Positions 31,931 through 43,072 of a DNA stretch of 64,000 nucleotides are shown here, piece after piece. Within the stretch, counting starts at the first letter, position 1; each line of letters opens with the position of its first letter. The DNA comes from Cherax quadricarinatus. Its lineage: Eukaryota; Arthropoda; Malacostraca; Decapoda; Parastacidae. Under the pieces are notes generated by a model. It saw nothing but the letters and a program-made list of their open reading frames with translations, did not search any database and was not told the DNA's origin. The DNA lies in the NCBI RefSeq assembly GCF_038502225.1, contig NC_091303.1, positions 22,887,297-22,951,296 of the forward strand. The letters run 5' to 3'. A program made the position numbers and the translations under genes.

Positions 31931-32743
31931 TTTATTTTTTTTTTTATTAACACATCGGCCATTTCCCACCAAGGCAGGGTGGCCCGAAAAAGAAAAACTC
32001 TCACCATCATTCACTCCATCACTGTCTTGCCAGAGGCGTGCTGACACTACAGTTATAAAGCTGCAACATTAACACCCCTCCTTCAGAGTGCCGGCGGTGT
32101 ACTTCCCATCTCCAGGAATCAAGTCTGGCCTGCCAGTTTCCCTGAATCCCTTCATAAATGTTACCTTGCTTACACTCCATTTGTTTCCATTTGCTCCTGT
32201 CTAACATGTTCATGCATGCTTGCTGGAAGCCCAAGTGCCTCACACACAAAACCTCCTTTACTCCCTCCCTCCAACCTTTCCTAGGCCGACCTCTACCCTG
32301 CCTTCTCTCCACTACAGATTCATAAACTCTTGAAATCACTCAGCTTCGTTCCATCCTCTATACATGTCCAAACCATCTCAATAACCCCTCCTCAGCCCTC
32401 TGGATAATAGTTTTGATTATCCTGCACCTCCTCCTAATCTCCAAACTATGGATTCTCCGCATTATATTCACACCACACATTGCCCTCACACATGACATCT
32501 CCACTACCTCCAGCCTTCTCCTTGTTGCAACATACACCACCCATGCCTCACACCCATATAAAAGCATTGGTATGACTATGTACTCTCATACATTCCCCTC
32601 TTTGCTTTCATGGATAAAGTTCTTTGTCTCCATGACTCCTCAGTGCACCACTCGTCTTTTTCCCCTTGTCAGTTCTCTGATTCACTTCATCTTTCATAGA
32701 CCCATCTGCTGACACGTCCATTACCAAATATCTGAATGCATTC
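31931..32743 (-). mobile_element. RTE LINE, 5'-truncated copy
   Basis: The minus frame 32567-32358 reads YGCEAWVVYVATRRRLEVVE, CVRAMCGVNIMRRIHSLEIR and QRAEEGLLRWFGHV; 32339-32019 continues with RRQGRGRPRKGWREGVKEVL. The RT thumb remains but the catalytic FADD part is lost at 32743. The 3' UTR and the GGGCCACCCTGCC tail are present, then T-rich sequence at 31931-31945. It lies just downstream of the RTE copy at 28450, in the same orientation. Confidence 0.85.
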
Positions 32744-32899
32744 ACCAAATTTAGATCACAACAAATGAAGTTCAGATCTGCTACACATGATTTTGAGCAG
32801 CAAAATACAGTCATGAGCGTGTATTTATTTGATTTAGGATTAAGTTAATCATGACCTTACTGAGATATTCTGGGAAGATAGCATGAGTGACATGAATTT

Positions 32900-34515
32900 A
32901 AACCAGTCTCCAGAGGATGAACTAAAAGGCAGTAGAAGTGTGCTCTAGACTTGTACCAAAAGGAAAGATGCAAGTTAAAAAGAGGGAGACACTTTATCTA
33001 CAGGTGAAGACAAAGAATTACTGAACTTTTCATGTTTTCTCAAGATGGAAAACATCAAGCTAAAACTGAATGCATCATACAGAGTCCAGGGGAGACAGAA
33101 GCAATAAGCCATTAATGAAAGTTAAAGAAACCTAAAAATACTTTCTCACATACAAAATACAAGAAACATACAGTATTGGGCTCTTTCTTCAGGGAGATGG
33201 AACTTACACTGATGACAACAAAGAAATGAGCAAAATACTGAAGGCACAATATTACACTGTGTTAAATAAATTGTTAATCAAGCTAAAGATTGACAATCCA
33301 ATTGATCTTTTTTCATGAATGAGATTCAAAATTTTGTTAGCATCTCTGAAATTTCTAATAAAACCCTAACTTCGCTTGCCCTCGAAGAAGCCATTGATAA
33401 TATGTGCATGCACTCTGCCCCAAGCTCAGACTCGTGGGATTTCTTATTCATCAACACTTGCAAAATAACACTATCACGTGCATAAAATATACTATGGAGA
33501 TGGAGTCTACACAGGAGTCATTTCACAGTCATTAATAACCTTGGATATAGCATTACTCCACAGAGTGGTAGGAGAGCAATTGCAAAAAAAAAAAAAAAAG
33601 AAATGATTAATGGCACAAAAATTAACTCACACTAAGGAGAGTGGAAACAGTATTGTGGCTTTTTATTCTTTATAGTTTAATAGCACTGATATCCCACATT
33701 GTCAAAACCATGGAAAGTTTTCAGAGGCAAAATTGCTAAACACATAGAAGCACAACCCAAGGCAACATGGGTTTAGAGTAGGTCACTACTTCCTCTAGTA
33801 ATTATTTGACAGTTATGGCATGGTCTTGAATGCACTAATATATGTTCATACAAAATGCAGATGTAGAGCCTTCAGTGAGTGTGTTCATGGTGTGATAGAG
33901 CATAAATTGTATGTTCATTCTTACTTTGTATTCGATGTAGATAAGAGACAAAAGTCAGCACACTATATCATTCTATTCAGACAACACTAGAATCTATACG
34001 AATGGTATCCTTTGAGGGCACAGTAAATCACCAGTCTTATTTTTATCACGTCTTCCATTGGGTCACATAAAACAATATGATATTCAATGATGACAAAATA
34101 CAGTTTCTTCCCTATGGAAAAATTAATGTTAAGACTAGAAAAAGAATATGAAACGAACTAGCCACCTATTAGCATGGAAGAGGAATGGAAAGCACCTACA
34201 ATAGGAGTGATCATTTCAGATCATCTTACATTTAAATATCACAGCAGTATTGCCATCACTGATGCAAGGAAATTGATGGGCTGGATGATTAGAACCTTCA
34301 AAAAGTCAAGCCAATAGTGACTATCAGTTGTGCTTTTTAGGCTGGAATATTACTGCATACTAACAGCCTCTTTAAAGGCAGGCAAAAATTGCACAACTAG
34401 GTAATGTACAGAGAAGCTTCATTGCCCATATAAATTATTAGGAATGCCTGAACTATCTTGAATTGTATTTCCTGGAATGTAAGCAAGAAAGTTGCACTAC
34501 ATCTAATTTACACCT

Positions 34516-34586
<71 letters not shown>

Positions 34587-34985
34587 GTTGAGTGATTGCT
34601 CCTAGATCTGCATATTGAAATTACTCTATGGAAACAAGAGACAGATGGTGCAGAATACTTCCAGTGAAAAGCAGAGGCTGGACTGTGTTCACTAAGGGAC
34701 AGTAAGTATAAAGGGACCAAGCCCTTTCAGCACCCTCCCTTCACATACAGTATAGTATAAGGAAGAATTACCACCAGACCCCTAACTCTCTTTAAGAGAG
34801 AACTAGGTAAGTTCCTTAAGTTAGTTAGGCACCACAGCCTGGCTCATGAGAAACTATGTTGGATATGTGCAGCTTGCACCAACAGCCTGATATATCAGGC
34901 TGTCAACCAGGAGGCCTGGTCTAGGACTGGGTTGCAGGGGCAGTGAACCCCAAGAATTATCTTCAGATAATCAGGACCTTTATTA
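32900..34985 (+). mobile_element. CR1-like LINE, heavily decayed
   Basis: Plus strand traces in order: SLALEEAIDNMCMHSAP near 33370, a SHIVKTMESFQR-type RT finger near 33695, WKAPTIGVIISDHLTFKYHS near 34195 and ITDARKLMGWMIRTFKKS near 34260 (the region after FADD that binds template), then a C-terminal domain in 34760-34930: GRITTRPLTLFKRELGKFLK and CTNSLIYQAVNQEAW. The last part matches the C-terminus of the copy at 59318. Stops and indels are frequent; FADD itself is lost. A 67-T run interrupts it at 34519. Confidence 0.65.
34519..34585. repeat. Poly T run of 67
   Basis: Sixty-seven consecutive T on the plus strand, within the decayed CR1-like LINE. No retrocopy is visible on its minus strand side, so this may be a local expansion. 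Run lengths of this size are error-prone in sequencing. Confidence 0.95.
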
Positions 34986-35191
34986 TGCTCAATGTAGATA
35001 ATGTATAAGCAAATTGTATCTCCGTGTAACTGATTGAAATATTACATTATACTTTTTACTAAAAGCTTTGTGCAATTATTTCATTAAAAATGTCTTTTGC
35101 AGTATGTTTTACTATTGTATTGTTAGCTCTCCCAGAAATTATTTTGATGCCAAAGGCTCTTGTATGTTCTGGCTTGTGTCCATTTTGCATA

Positions 35192-35976
35192 CAGTAGACC
35201 CTCATATTACATGGATTTATTTGGCATGTTTTGGTTATTACACTATTGAAAAATTGCGGCATAATTTTATACAACACTTCATAAAATTAACTTAACACGG
35301 TTTAGTTTGTGGGAGGGGGAAAAATCTGGAGCATAGGTTGCAGGATATTTTCCTCGCTCAGGTCGCTACCTGGCTGTGGGTGAAACCGTTGTCTCCACGA
35401 GGCTACACCATTTTACCTGCACAGCAAGAACCTTGCATTCAAGGCTCTCTTCATTCTTGATAATTCCCATACTCATTCAGAAGCTTTGCTGGATCTATAA
35501 GTTGTATTTTTACCTCCAAATAAAACATCTTTAATACACCACTGGATCGGGGAGTTATTAAATCATTCAAGTGCAACTACTCAAGGAAAGTGATGAAAAA
35601 ATTAGTTGAATCAATGGACTCTGACTCCAACCAAGCAGTACCAAGCTTCTGGAATAATGTATAATGTACTGCAGGGTAAAAGAACCCAGAGATCCATTTT
35701 AGAATTTATGCACACTCCAGTACAACCATCAACTTCAGTACTGTACCTGAATCTCAACCATCCACTTCTGCCGACAACCAACAACCATGCACCTCAGCCC
35801 AGTAGGGTCACACCAGGAATCTCCACTCTCTTCACTTTTGTGTGTGGGTGGATGGGGGGGGGGTCCCGGGAACATAACCCTATTTTTCCTGTAAGTTCTT
35901 TGGTTTATATAACACAGATTTATTTAACATGGTATTTTTCAGAAAAGTAACTACTGTGTAATATGAGGGTCTACTG
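35192..35976 (+). mobile_element. Short TIR element, Tigger-like
   Basis: A perfect 19-base inverted repeat, CAGTAGACCCTCATATTAC at the left and its reverse complement at the right, with TA on both sides (35190-35191, 35977-35978). An interior frame (35606-35950) has VLQGKRTQRSILEFMHTP, which recalls Tigger C-terminal tails; it is broken. The length (785 bp) is too small for a full transposase. Confidence 0.8.
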
Positions 35977-35978
35977 TA

Positions 35979-36562
35979 AATACCTGTGGCACTTTTGAAG
36001 CATAATATGTAAAACATCTTCGGGACTTTATTGGAGATATGCAACAAAAATTTTTGCTGTACTTTAATGTCAAAAGAAGGCATTTGCATGGAAGATGCAC
36101 TTGGTCAGCAGATGAGTGACCATGTGGGCACAGCTGTGCCCACTGCTAGGGAACCTTGAGAAGCCAGGGGGCTTTGTGTCCCCAATAGGGTATATTCATA
36201 CCCTATATACTATATGTATATAAATAAATTGTGAAGGTATGCATTTTTTTAGTCACCTATTAAAGAAGTAAGGCTAATTATGAAGCTTGAGCCTTAAAAT
36301 GCTGAAAACAGATGGGGCTAAAATTTTAGATTGGTTAGTGCATTATTTGATTGCTAGGTAAGGTTTATCAGGTAACAGGACAAGTGTTTCCTGACATGGG
36401 TCTTAGTCATATGATGACCCACCATTGGAGCTTTTGGTTATCTGACTGAGGCCTTCTGCTGGTTTACCAGCCCACCCCTTTAAAAATTATGGTCATAATT
36501 ATAACCATTGTTTTTTATAATTGGTTGCTTCTAGAATTTTGTGCCTGAGTTTCTCATACAGC
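35979..36562. other. No gene recognised
   Basis: AT-rich sequence with no feature that I can support. Confidence 0.6.
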
Positions 36563-36576
36563 TGGAGTGCTGCTCC

Positions 36577-36737
36577 CCTCAAGGGAGGTTCCTTGACACT
36601 GGTGAGGGGCTCTTGATCTAGGGAATTGGATCTGTGCTCCTGTTCCCTGAATTAAACCTTAATACCTTCCAATCCCCCCCCCACCCACGTGCGCTGTATA
36701 ATCCTACGGGTTTAATGCTCCTCCATGATTATAATAA
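36577..36737 (+). mobile_element. SINE (GGTTTAG-tail family) with a perfect 14-bp TSD
   Basis: TGGAGTGCTGCTCC occurs at 36563-36576 and again at 36738-36751. Between them are the head CCTCAAGGGAGGTTCC, a body with GAGGGGCTCTTGATCTAGG and a C-rich run, then GGGTTTAATGCTCC and an ATTATAATAA tail. No clear A and B boxes. The first 120 bases resemble the head of the I-group LINE at 42330. Confidence 0.85.
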
Positions 36738-37826
36738 TGGAGTGCTGCTCCATAGTTGATGATGTATGAATGTAGGTTGCAGTGAACAATGCACACACTA
36801 TCATTCATCCTCTAAACATATTTGTGCTTACAGGATGGCTGATAACAATGATTGTGACATTCACAACAATCTACTCGCTGGGCCCTTTATACAACATATG
36901 CCTCCTGATGGTAGGGCCTTTATGTGACAGGGGATTATGGCCTTTGCGATCTTGCTGTACTGGGTGAGCTTTGACTCCCTCAGGATAGCCATGGCACGTA
37001 TTGGCCTAACTAAACACTGCTTTGTGTGTTTGCCGTGCACTGCAACCCATAAATTCCTTGTGTCCTCTTCCCTGGAAGTTATGCAGACTGGTAGTCTGTG
37101 GTCTGCAGGTAGGCAATACACTTCTTTGGTAGCCTCCTACCAAAGAAGAGGTTTGGCTAGTGTTAAGCAAGCGTCTGTGAAGCTTACTGTTGGCATTTGC
37201 GCATACCCTGTTAACCCTGGGCTCATTTATTGAAGCCAACAGTTAAGCCTTGACTTGTTGGGCTCAATAGTGGGTGGGGAAATAGGGAGCCGAAGGTGAT
37301 TAACATTATACGGACAGTCGTCATACTACACAATCTGTTGACGACCTCTGTGCACCAAGTGACTCCTTGGAACCTAGTACCACTTTTGGGCACTCCTTTG
37401 TTGCCTGACCCCTGGTGCTGGAGTCCGTGCTGACCCCTTTGATTCTCTGACTTTTGCAGTACTTTGACCTTATTTCCAGCTTCTGTGAAGCAGCATTGAC
37501 TTTCAGGTCATTCGCTCGTCACACACAATAGATGGTTCTGACTATAACTTTCCCCCTTTTGCTCGCATCACAAGAAACAAGCTACCAGGAAATCTCTTCC
37601 CCTCGCAGATGTATTTCAAAAACAGTTTTGGACAAAATTCTTTTCCCTTCCACCAACACTTACTGCCTATAGTATCAACAATTTTTTCATGAGGCATGTT
37701 ACCCAAAATGTGATGATTCATGCCCTTAAGAATGGGATGTGTATTGTCACTTTAAAGAATGTTGTACAAGCTAACAATGTTTTGCGGATCATCACTCCAC
37801 AACACCCTGTCACAATACAATACACA

Positions 37827-37991
37827 CCCCTCAAGGGAGGTTCCTTGATGTTGGTGAGGGGCTCTTGATTTAGGGAACTGGATCTGTGCTCCGGTTCCTT
37901 GAATTGAGCCTGAATACCTTCCATCCCCCCCCACATGTGCTGTATGATCCTACAGGTTTAGTGCTCCCCCAAGATTATAATTATAATAATA
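37827..37991 (+). mobile_element. SINE (GGTTTAG-tail family) inserted in LINE gag
   Basis: Head CCCCTCAAGGGAGGTTCC, a run of C, GGTTTAGTGCTCCC and an ATTATAATAATAAT tail. The flanks ACAATACAATACACA and AATACAACACACAG look like an imperfect target-site duplication. Confidence 0.75.
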
Positions 37992-38885
37992 ATACAACAC
38001 ACAGACGTTCTCAGTTCTAGCTTTGGTACAGCTCTCATCCCACACACTGTAGTCCAACAAGACAATACACTGTGGCTCAAACAGTGGAGATATAGCCACC
38101 CTGTCCGGCATCCGTGACGTTATGCAAACGGCATTCCCAAGCTGACACCTCTTACAGGTGCTGAAATTAATCCCAGTGCCTCAACAATACAGACATTTCT
38201 AGTGCTTTAGTCGTCCTACCAGATATTGTAGATCACCGGCGGAATGTGCAATCTGTGGAGCTGCTGATCATAATAATCCAGCCTGCAATGAACCGCCATT
38301 GCCCCCATTTTTTTTTAGCACAAAATTTGCTGTCTCAGGAAAAAGGGCGGCCTATTATGCATCATGGCAACAACTCAATTCTGTCTCCAAGGAAGACTTC
38401 CACTGCTCTTCTACCACAGAGGTGTTCGATGCCAACTGGTTTCTATTGTACCCTATCTCACAGTCATGCCTGTATCCAACCCTTACTAAGTCCTCACCTC
38501 AGATATTCCTACTTCTACACCTTCCATTCTTCCTATTTCATCCTTTCATTTCTCATGTTTCTTTCCCTACACAGGCTTCCTTAACTGGGCCTTTAAGTAG
38601 ACCCAAAACTCCTTACTAACGTATTATTTCTTCACGTGTGTCTCTGGCTCAAACTTCCTCTCCTTGTAACAGTAGTGGAAATTCTTCCAACTCCACATTC
38701 CTCTCTATTCCTCACCCAGATTCTACCTCTAGACTCCACTATCCTCTCGTAGTTTCTTACCATTTTACCAGTTATCAATGACTCCACTCTCAGCTTGTTC
38801 CACCTCTTGTACTGCACCATCTGCTGATGTCTTGTCTTCAGAAACATTTCTACCCATATCGAATTATACTGAAAAGATAAAACCC

Positions 38886-38917
<32 letters not shown>

Positions 38918-38918
38918 C
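38886..38918. repeat. AAT trinucleotide microsatellite
   Basis: Eleven AAT-type units followed by CTTTATTTCTACATGATGG. A similar tail (TCTTTATGTTTACAAATAC) is at 1805. Confidence 0.85.
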
Positions 38919-39954
38919 TTTATTTCTACATGATGGACGTTGCCATCACCGACCTTACCGTCATATTCTCACCTGGAGATAAATGGTATAAAATGCCGAC
39001 ACGGTGGAAAAACACAAGTAGTCTAAAAAGAATCGCATTATAACTGCATTTTATATCTTTTCCATTCTCACCCTCCGCAACCCCTACATACACTCTTGTT
39101 CTTCACTTTACATCTAGTTACCCACAAATCTTTTATTACTGATTTGCTGCTACCTTCACTGATCACCCAAGCCCTTAGCCATCAACTATTCTTTGCTACA
39201 GCTGTATTACTAGTCACTCAAAATGGTAATGTTGTAGAGGAATATCAGAGGATACAGGACGAATCAGGGTGAATTCCAATTATTGCTCTCCCAGTTTTCC
39301 CTTGTCTGTGTTTCTTTAAAAGGTCCAAATTTACGTTACACTATTGGATTTCCTATTTCTGGCTATGTTTTATTACGATCATTAGATTAATTTCCCGATG
39401 AGATATGCAACAAGACTGCACTTCTTGTACACAATGATATTCCTTATACTCCACTTTTAATTCGTACTAAAGTTCCTTATACTGCAGCCCGAGTCCATTC
39501 TGAGCAAGTGGTACACTTGCCCAAATCCCTTTCATGCCCAATATCTATCCCTGACATTCGCTTTTTAATTTCTTCCTTACCTACTGCCTTACTTTTATTG
39601 GGTAATTTTAATTCACATTTGCTCTGGGGAGGGTCTCACTGTGACTCGTGGGGACCAGTTCGAGGCTTTTTCTCACATCTCTTACTCTGCAAGTCTTGAA
39701 CGTAGGTATCCCCACACATTTAGACTAACGTCTAAACCTCCCCAACACACTCTTGCGGACCTCCTTCCTGAAAATCCCACATTTAATGCAGACTCTCTTC
39801 GATGTTTTCGCCAGCTCTGATTTCAGTTTAGTTTGCTCTAACCTCCACCCAGTACTAACCCCTAACTTTGTACATCTTTGCCGCTTGCTCATTCTTAGCA
39901 GTTGCACATTTCTATTTTCACACACCTCTCCCTGCAGCACTGTGTGACTTGTGG

Positions 39955-41078
39955 TTTTACATTTCCCATTAAGGCCTGCTGGCCCATTGATTCTAATAAT
40001 CAATAATAAGCTCTGATAATATACAACATATGTACTTATCCAACCTAGATTTGAAACAACCCAAAGTCCTAGCTAGGTAGACTGTTCCACTCATCAACTA
40101 CCCTATTTCCAAACCAATACTTTCCTATGTCCTTTCTAAATCTAAACTTATCTAATTTAAATCCATTACTGCGGGTTCTCTCTTGGAGAGACATCCTCAA
40201 GACCTTATTAATATCCCCTTTATTAATACCTATCTTCCACTTATACACTTCGATCAGGTCTCCCCTCATTCTTCGTCTATCAATCTTTCTTCATAAGGAA
40301 GATTTCTAATGCTATGTATTAATTTAGTCATCCTACGCTGAATGTTTTCTAACGAATTTATGTCCATTTTGTAATACGGAGACCAGAACTGAGCTGCATA
40401 ATCAAGGTGAGGCCTTACTAATGATGTATAAAGCTGCAGTATGACCTCTGGACTTCTGTTGCTTACACTTCTTGATATAAATCCCAGTAATCTATTTGCC
40501 TTATTACGTACGCTTAGGCATTGCTGTCTTGGTTTAAGGTTGCTGCTCACCATAACCCCCAAGTCCTTTTCGCAATCTGTATGGCTAAGTTCTACATCAT
40601 TTAATTTATAAGTACTAGGGTTATGGGCACTCCCAAGCTTCAGAACCTTGCACTTATCTACATTGAACTGCATCTGCCACTTTTCTGACCAAGAATAGAG
40701 TTTGTTTAAATCCTCCTGAAGTTCCCTAACATCTACGTTTGAATCAATTATCCTACCTATCTTTGTGTCATCGGCGAATTTGCTCATATCACTAGTAATT
40801 CCCTCATCAAGATCATTGATATATATTATAAACAACAACGGGCCCAAGACTGATCCCTGTGGAACGCCACTTGTTACAGATCCCCACTCGGATTTAACCC
40901 CATTTATGGACACTCTCTGCTTCCTGTCAGTGAGCCATGACTCGATCCACGAGAGCACTTTTCCCCCAATGCCATGGGCTGCCACTTTCTTTAACAGTCT
41001 ATGGTGCGGAACTCTATCAAAAGCCTTACTAAAATCTAAGTAAATAATATCAAATTCTTTATTGTGGTCAACAGCCTC
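39955..41078 (-). mobile_element. CR1/L2-like LINE, 5'-truncated
   Basis: The minus strand carries RT palm, thumb and C-terminal domain, followed by a 3' UTR beginning near 40030. It ends near 39955 in AT-rich repeats. It is a different lineage from the copies at 13950 and 19249 (FADDTKIGRI here, FADDVKLMRR there). Truncated at its 5' end at about 41078. Confidence 0.8.
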
Positions 41079-41090
41079 AAAAGCTTTCAT
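40069..41090 (-). pseudogene. CR1/L2-like reverse transcriptase
   Basis: 41090-40266 is an open frame of 274 codons: IIYLDFSKAFDRVPHHRLLK (motif A, residues about 15-34), TSGVPQGSVLGPLLF (motif B, 73-87) and KFADDTKIGRIID (motif C, 104-116), then KCKVLKLGSAHNPS and VRPHLDYAAQFWSPYYK. After a stop, 40269-40069 continues with DINKVLRMSLQERTRSNGF and NRVVDEWNSLPS. The frame looks intact through the polymerase palm. The 5' fingers and endonuclease are missing, so it cannot move by itself. Confidence 0.85.
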
Positions 41091-41099
41091 TCACGCCTT

Positions 41100-42320
41100 C
41101 AGTCTGCATATCATGAAAGCCCTCTTCTGGCACTTTCCATGACAGTGTTACAATTTCCTGGATCTCTCCTTCTGTTGAGTGTTCCAAGAAAGGTATCTCC
41201 ATATTCTACAAGTCCAGCCTCCTCTACATCAATGCATAAAGAACAGTGCAGGGCTGTGATGCAATTCTAATGCAACAAAATGTACAAATATGTTTGTATA
41301 AATGTTTTTGTTTATTTTAATACATCAAATTTGCCAGTTACTCTCCTGGTTAAGATGCAGTTTAGTTAGTTTAATATTAAGATGCATCAGTAATTAAATA
41401 CTGAAGCCGTTCAGAAGTGGCAAGATTAAATTTATTTAACGTGATTTAATAGTAATTTGTTTACACTATTTTACACAAAATCGTCACACCTACACTGACA
41501 CATCTGAACTTCTCTCTCCGTTGCCGTCATATTTTTTGGCACCTTTTGTGAACATCTGAAGCTCCGCCACTGAAGATTTTGGAAATTATCCGAGCCATTG
41601 CAGGATGCTGGGAATAGGTTCAACAACTCTGGTTAAAGGGCACATGGAAATGCCAAGTATTCCTAAAATTTGGCTCTCGTTGAAAATTTGAAGCCGGCCG
41701 GATGAGGTGTTGTTGAGTTATAATCAAAATGAAATCGAAAAGCAGGAAGAAAAAAAAGTATTGGGCAACCTCTTAAAGGTCACCCTTCAGGGATCCTTAA
41801 ACACAGCTCCACATTGAACATAATCACCAATATCTTCATCATGCAGGTGCACTTGAACGAATGCCACAAAAAAGTAAAAAGCGTATTCAATGAAACAGTC
41901 AAAACTGCTAGTCTTATCATAGCAAGACCGTTCAACTCAAAGATATTTAATACATAATGTGAAGAAAAGAAGCCAAGAAGACAGGTTCTTTAGTTATATA
42001 CTGCAAAAAAAAATAAATAAAAATAAATATTGCTGTAGACTATATATAGAAAATGATTTCTGCTTGTAAGAGACAGAAATTGCTCCAGATATTGAACCTT
42101 CATCCAAGAGAACTAATCACATCCAGTTGCTGAACATTTAAAGTGCAGTGAAATGAGCAAAGAGGGCTTGATCTAAAGAAGAGGAGCTCTCCTCCCCTTC
42201 CTTGGGTCAAACCTGATTTCTTCCCATTTCCCAGGTCCTGTATTATCCTTTCTGATTCAGCGCTTCCCAATGAATCTAATAAATATAAGAAGTCTACCTC
42301 ATGTTTCTTCCACAATAAAA
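41100..42320. other. No gene recognised
   Basis: AT-rich sequence. A short minus strand frame near 41110-41240 reads VEEAGLVEYGDTFLGTLN, but there are no splice sites that I trust and no family that I recognise. Confidence 0.5.
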
Positions 42321-43072
42321 CAGACTTTTGTAGACAAGGACCTCTTCAAGGGGGGTCTCCTTGTCGTGGTGAAGGGGCTCTTGGTCTGAGGAATTAGACC
42401 TGTTGGTCTCCTTCCTCAGACCGAACCTAATTACCCCCCAATCCCCTCTTCCCTATCCGATCCTCCCCATCCTCCCTTTTTCCTTTCCTCCTCCTCCACC
42501 CCATCCCTCCCTTATTCCCTTCCTCTTTTTGACCTTTGGGATTCTTCCCACAGGCACACTAGTTCCTGAGTAGGGGGAAGGGTACTGGGGTCCATCTCAT
42601 TCCGTTGAGGTTCTTGGCGGTGGTGTAGTTTGCCGTGGAATCTGGATCACCTGGGGAAATCCTGATCCCTCTCCGGTCTCCCGGGGAGTGGCTTTGGGTG
42701 CCTTTCGGCGACGGGTGTATCTCTGGAGGTCGCCTTTTGGATTCCAGGGGTGGTGGCCAAAGGAGGTATGCTTTGTGGCGGATATCCGGCCGCCTCTCTT
42801 TTGTCCACCGAGGTAGCTCGGCAGATGTGAGGTTGCTATCCCAGATTGCTGGTTTACTGGCATGAAGGGTAGGGTATGGCACGGGTTCCACATCACATCT
42901 GCGCCACTTGCGGTGCTGAGGTCCTCTTGGGCGCGAAGGGAGATTTCCAGCCCTTTCATTCCTCCTAGGAACTATTCCTCCCCATTCCCCCTTTTTTTTT
43001 ATTCTTTTTTTTATTTTTATTTTCTTTTCTTTTTGTTTTTCTTAAAAACAAAAAGAAAGAAGTAACCTAACC

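Larger units (their letters stand above)
37280..39740 (+). mobile_element. I-group LINE copy 2, gag and endonuclease remnants
   Basis: Pieces in order on the plus strand: gag core at 37620-37820 (FWTKFFSLPPTLTAYSINNF, ALKNGMCIVTLKNVVQAN), a zinc-knuckle region near 38190-38290 (PTRYCRSPAECAICGAADHN), a Ser/Pro-rich stretch, then endonuclease near 39580-39700 (LLLGNFNSHLLWGGSHCDSW). Each matches the longest copy at 42330-48905. A SINE at 37827 splits the gag. RT and RNase H are absent; it stops at a CR1-like LINE at about 39955. Confidence 0.7.

Noticed and set aside
42559..42959. Two minus strand frames in the I-group LINE 5' UTR
   Set aside because: They oppose the LINE, lack family features, and lie in GC-rich untranslated sequence.
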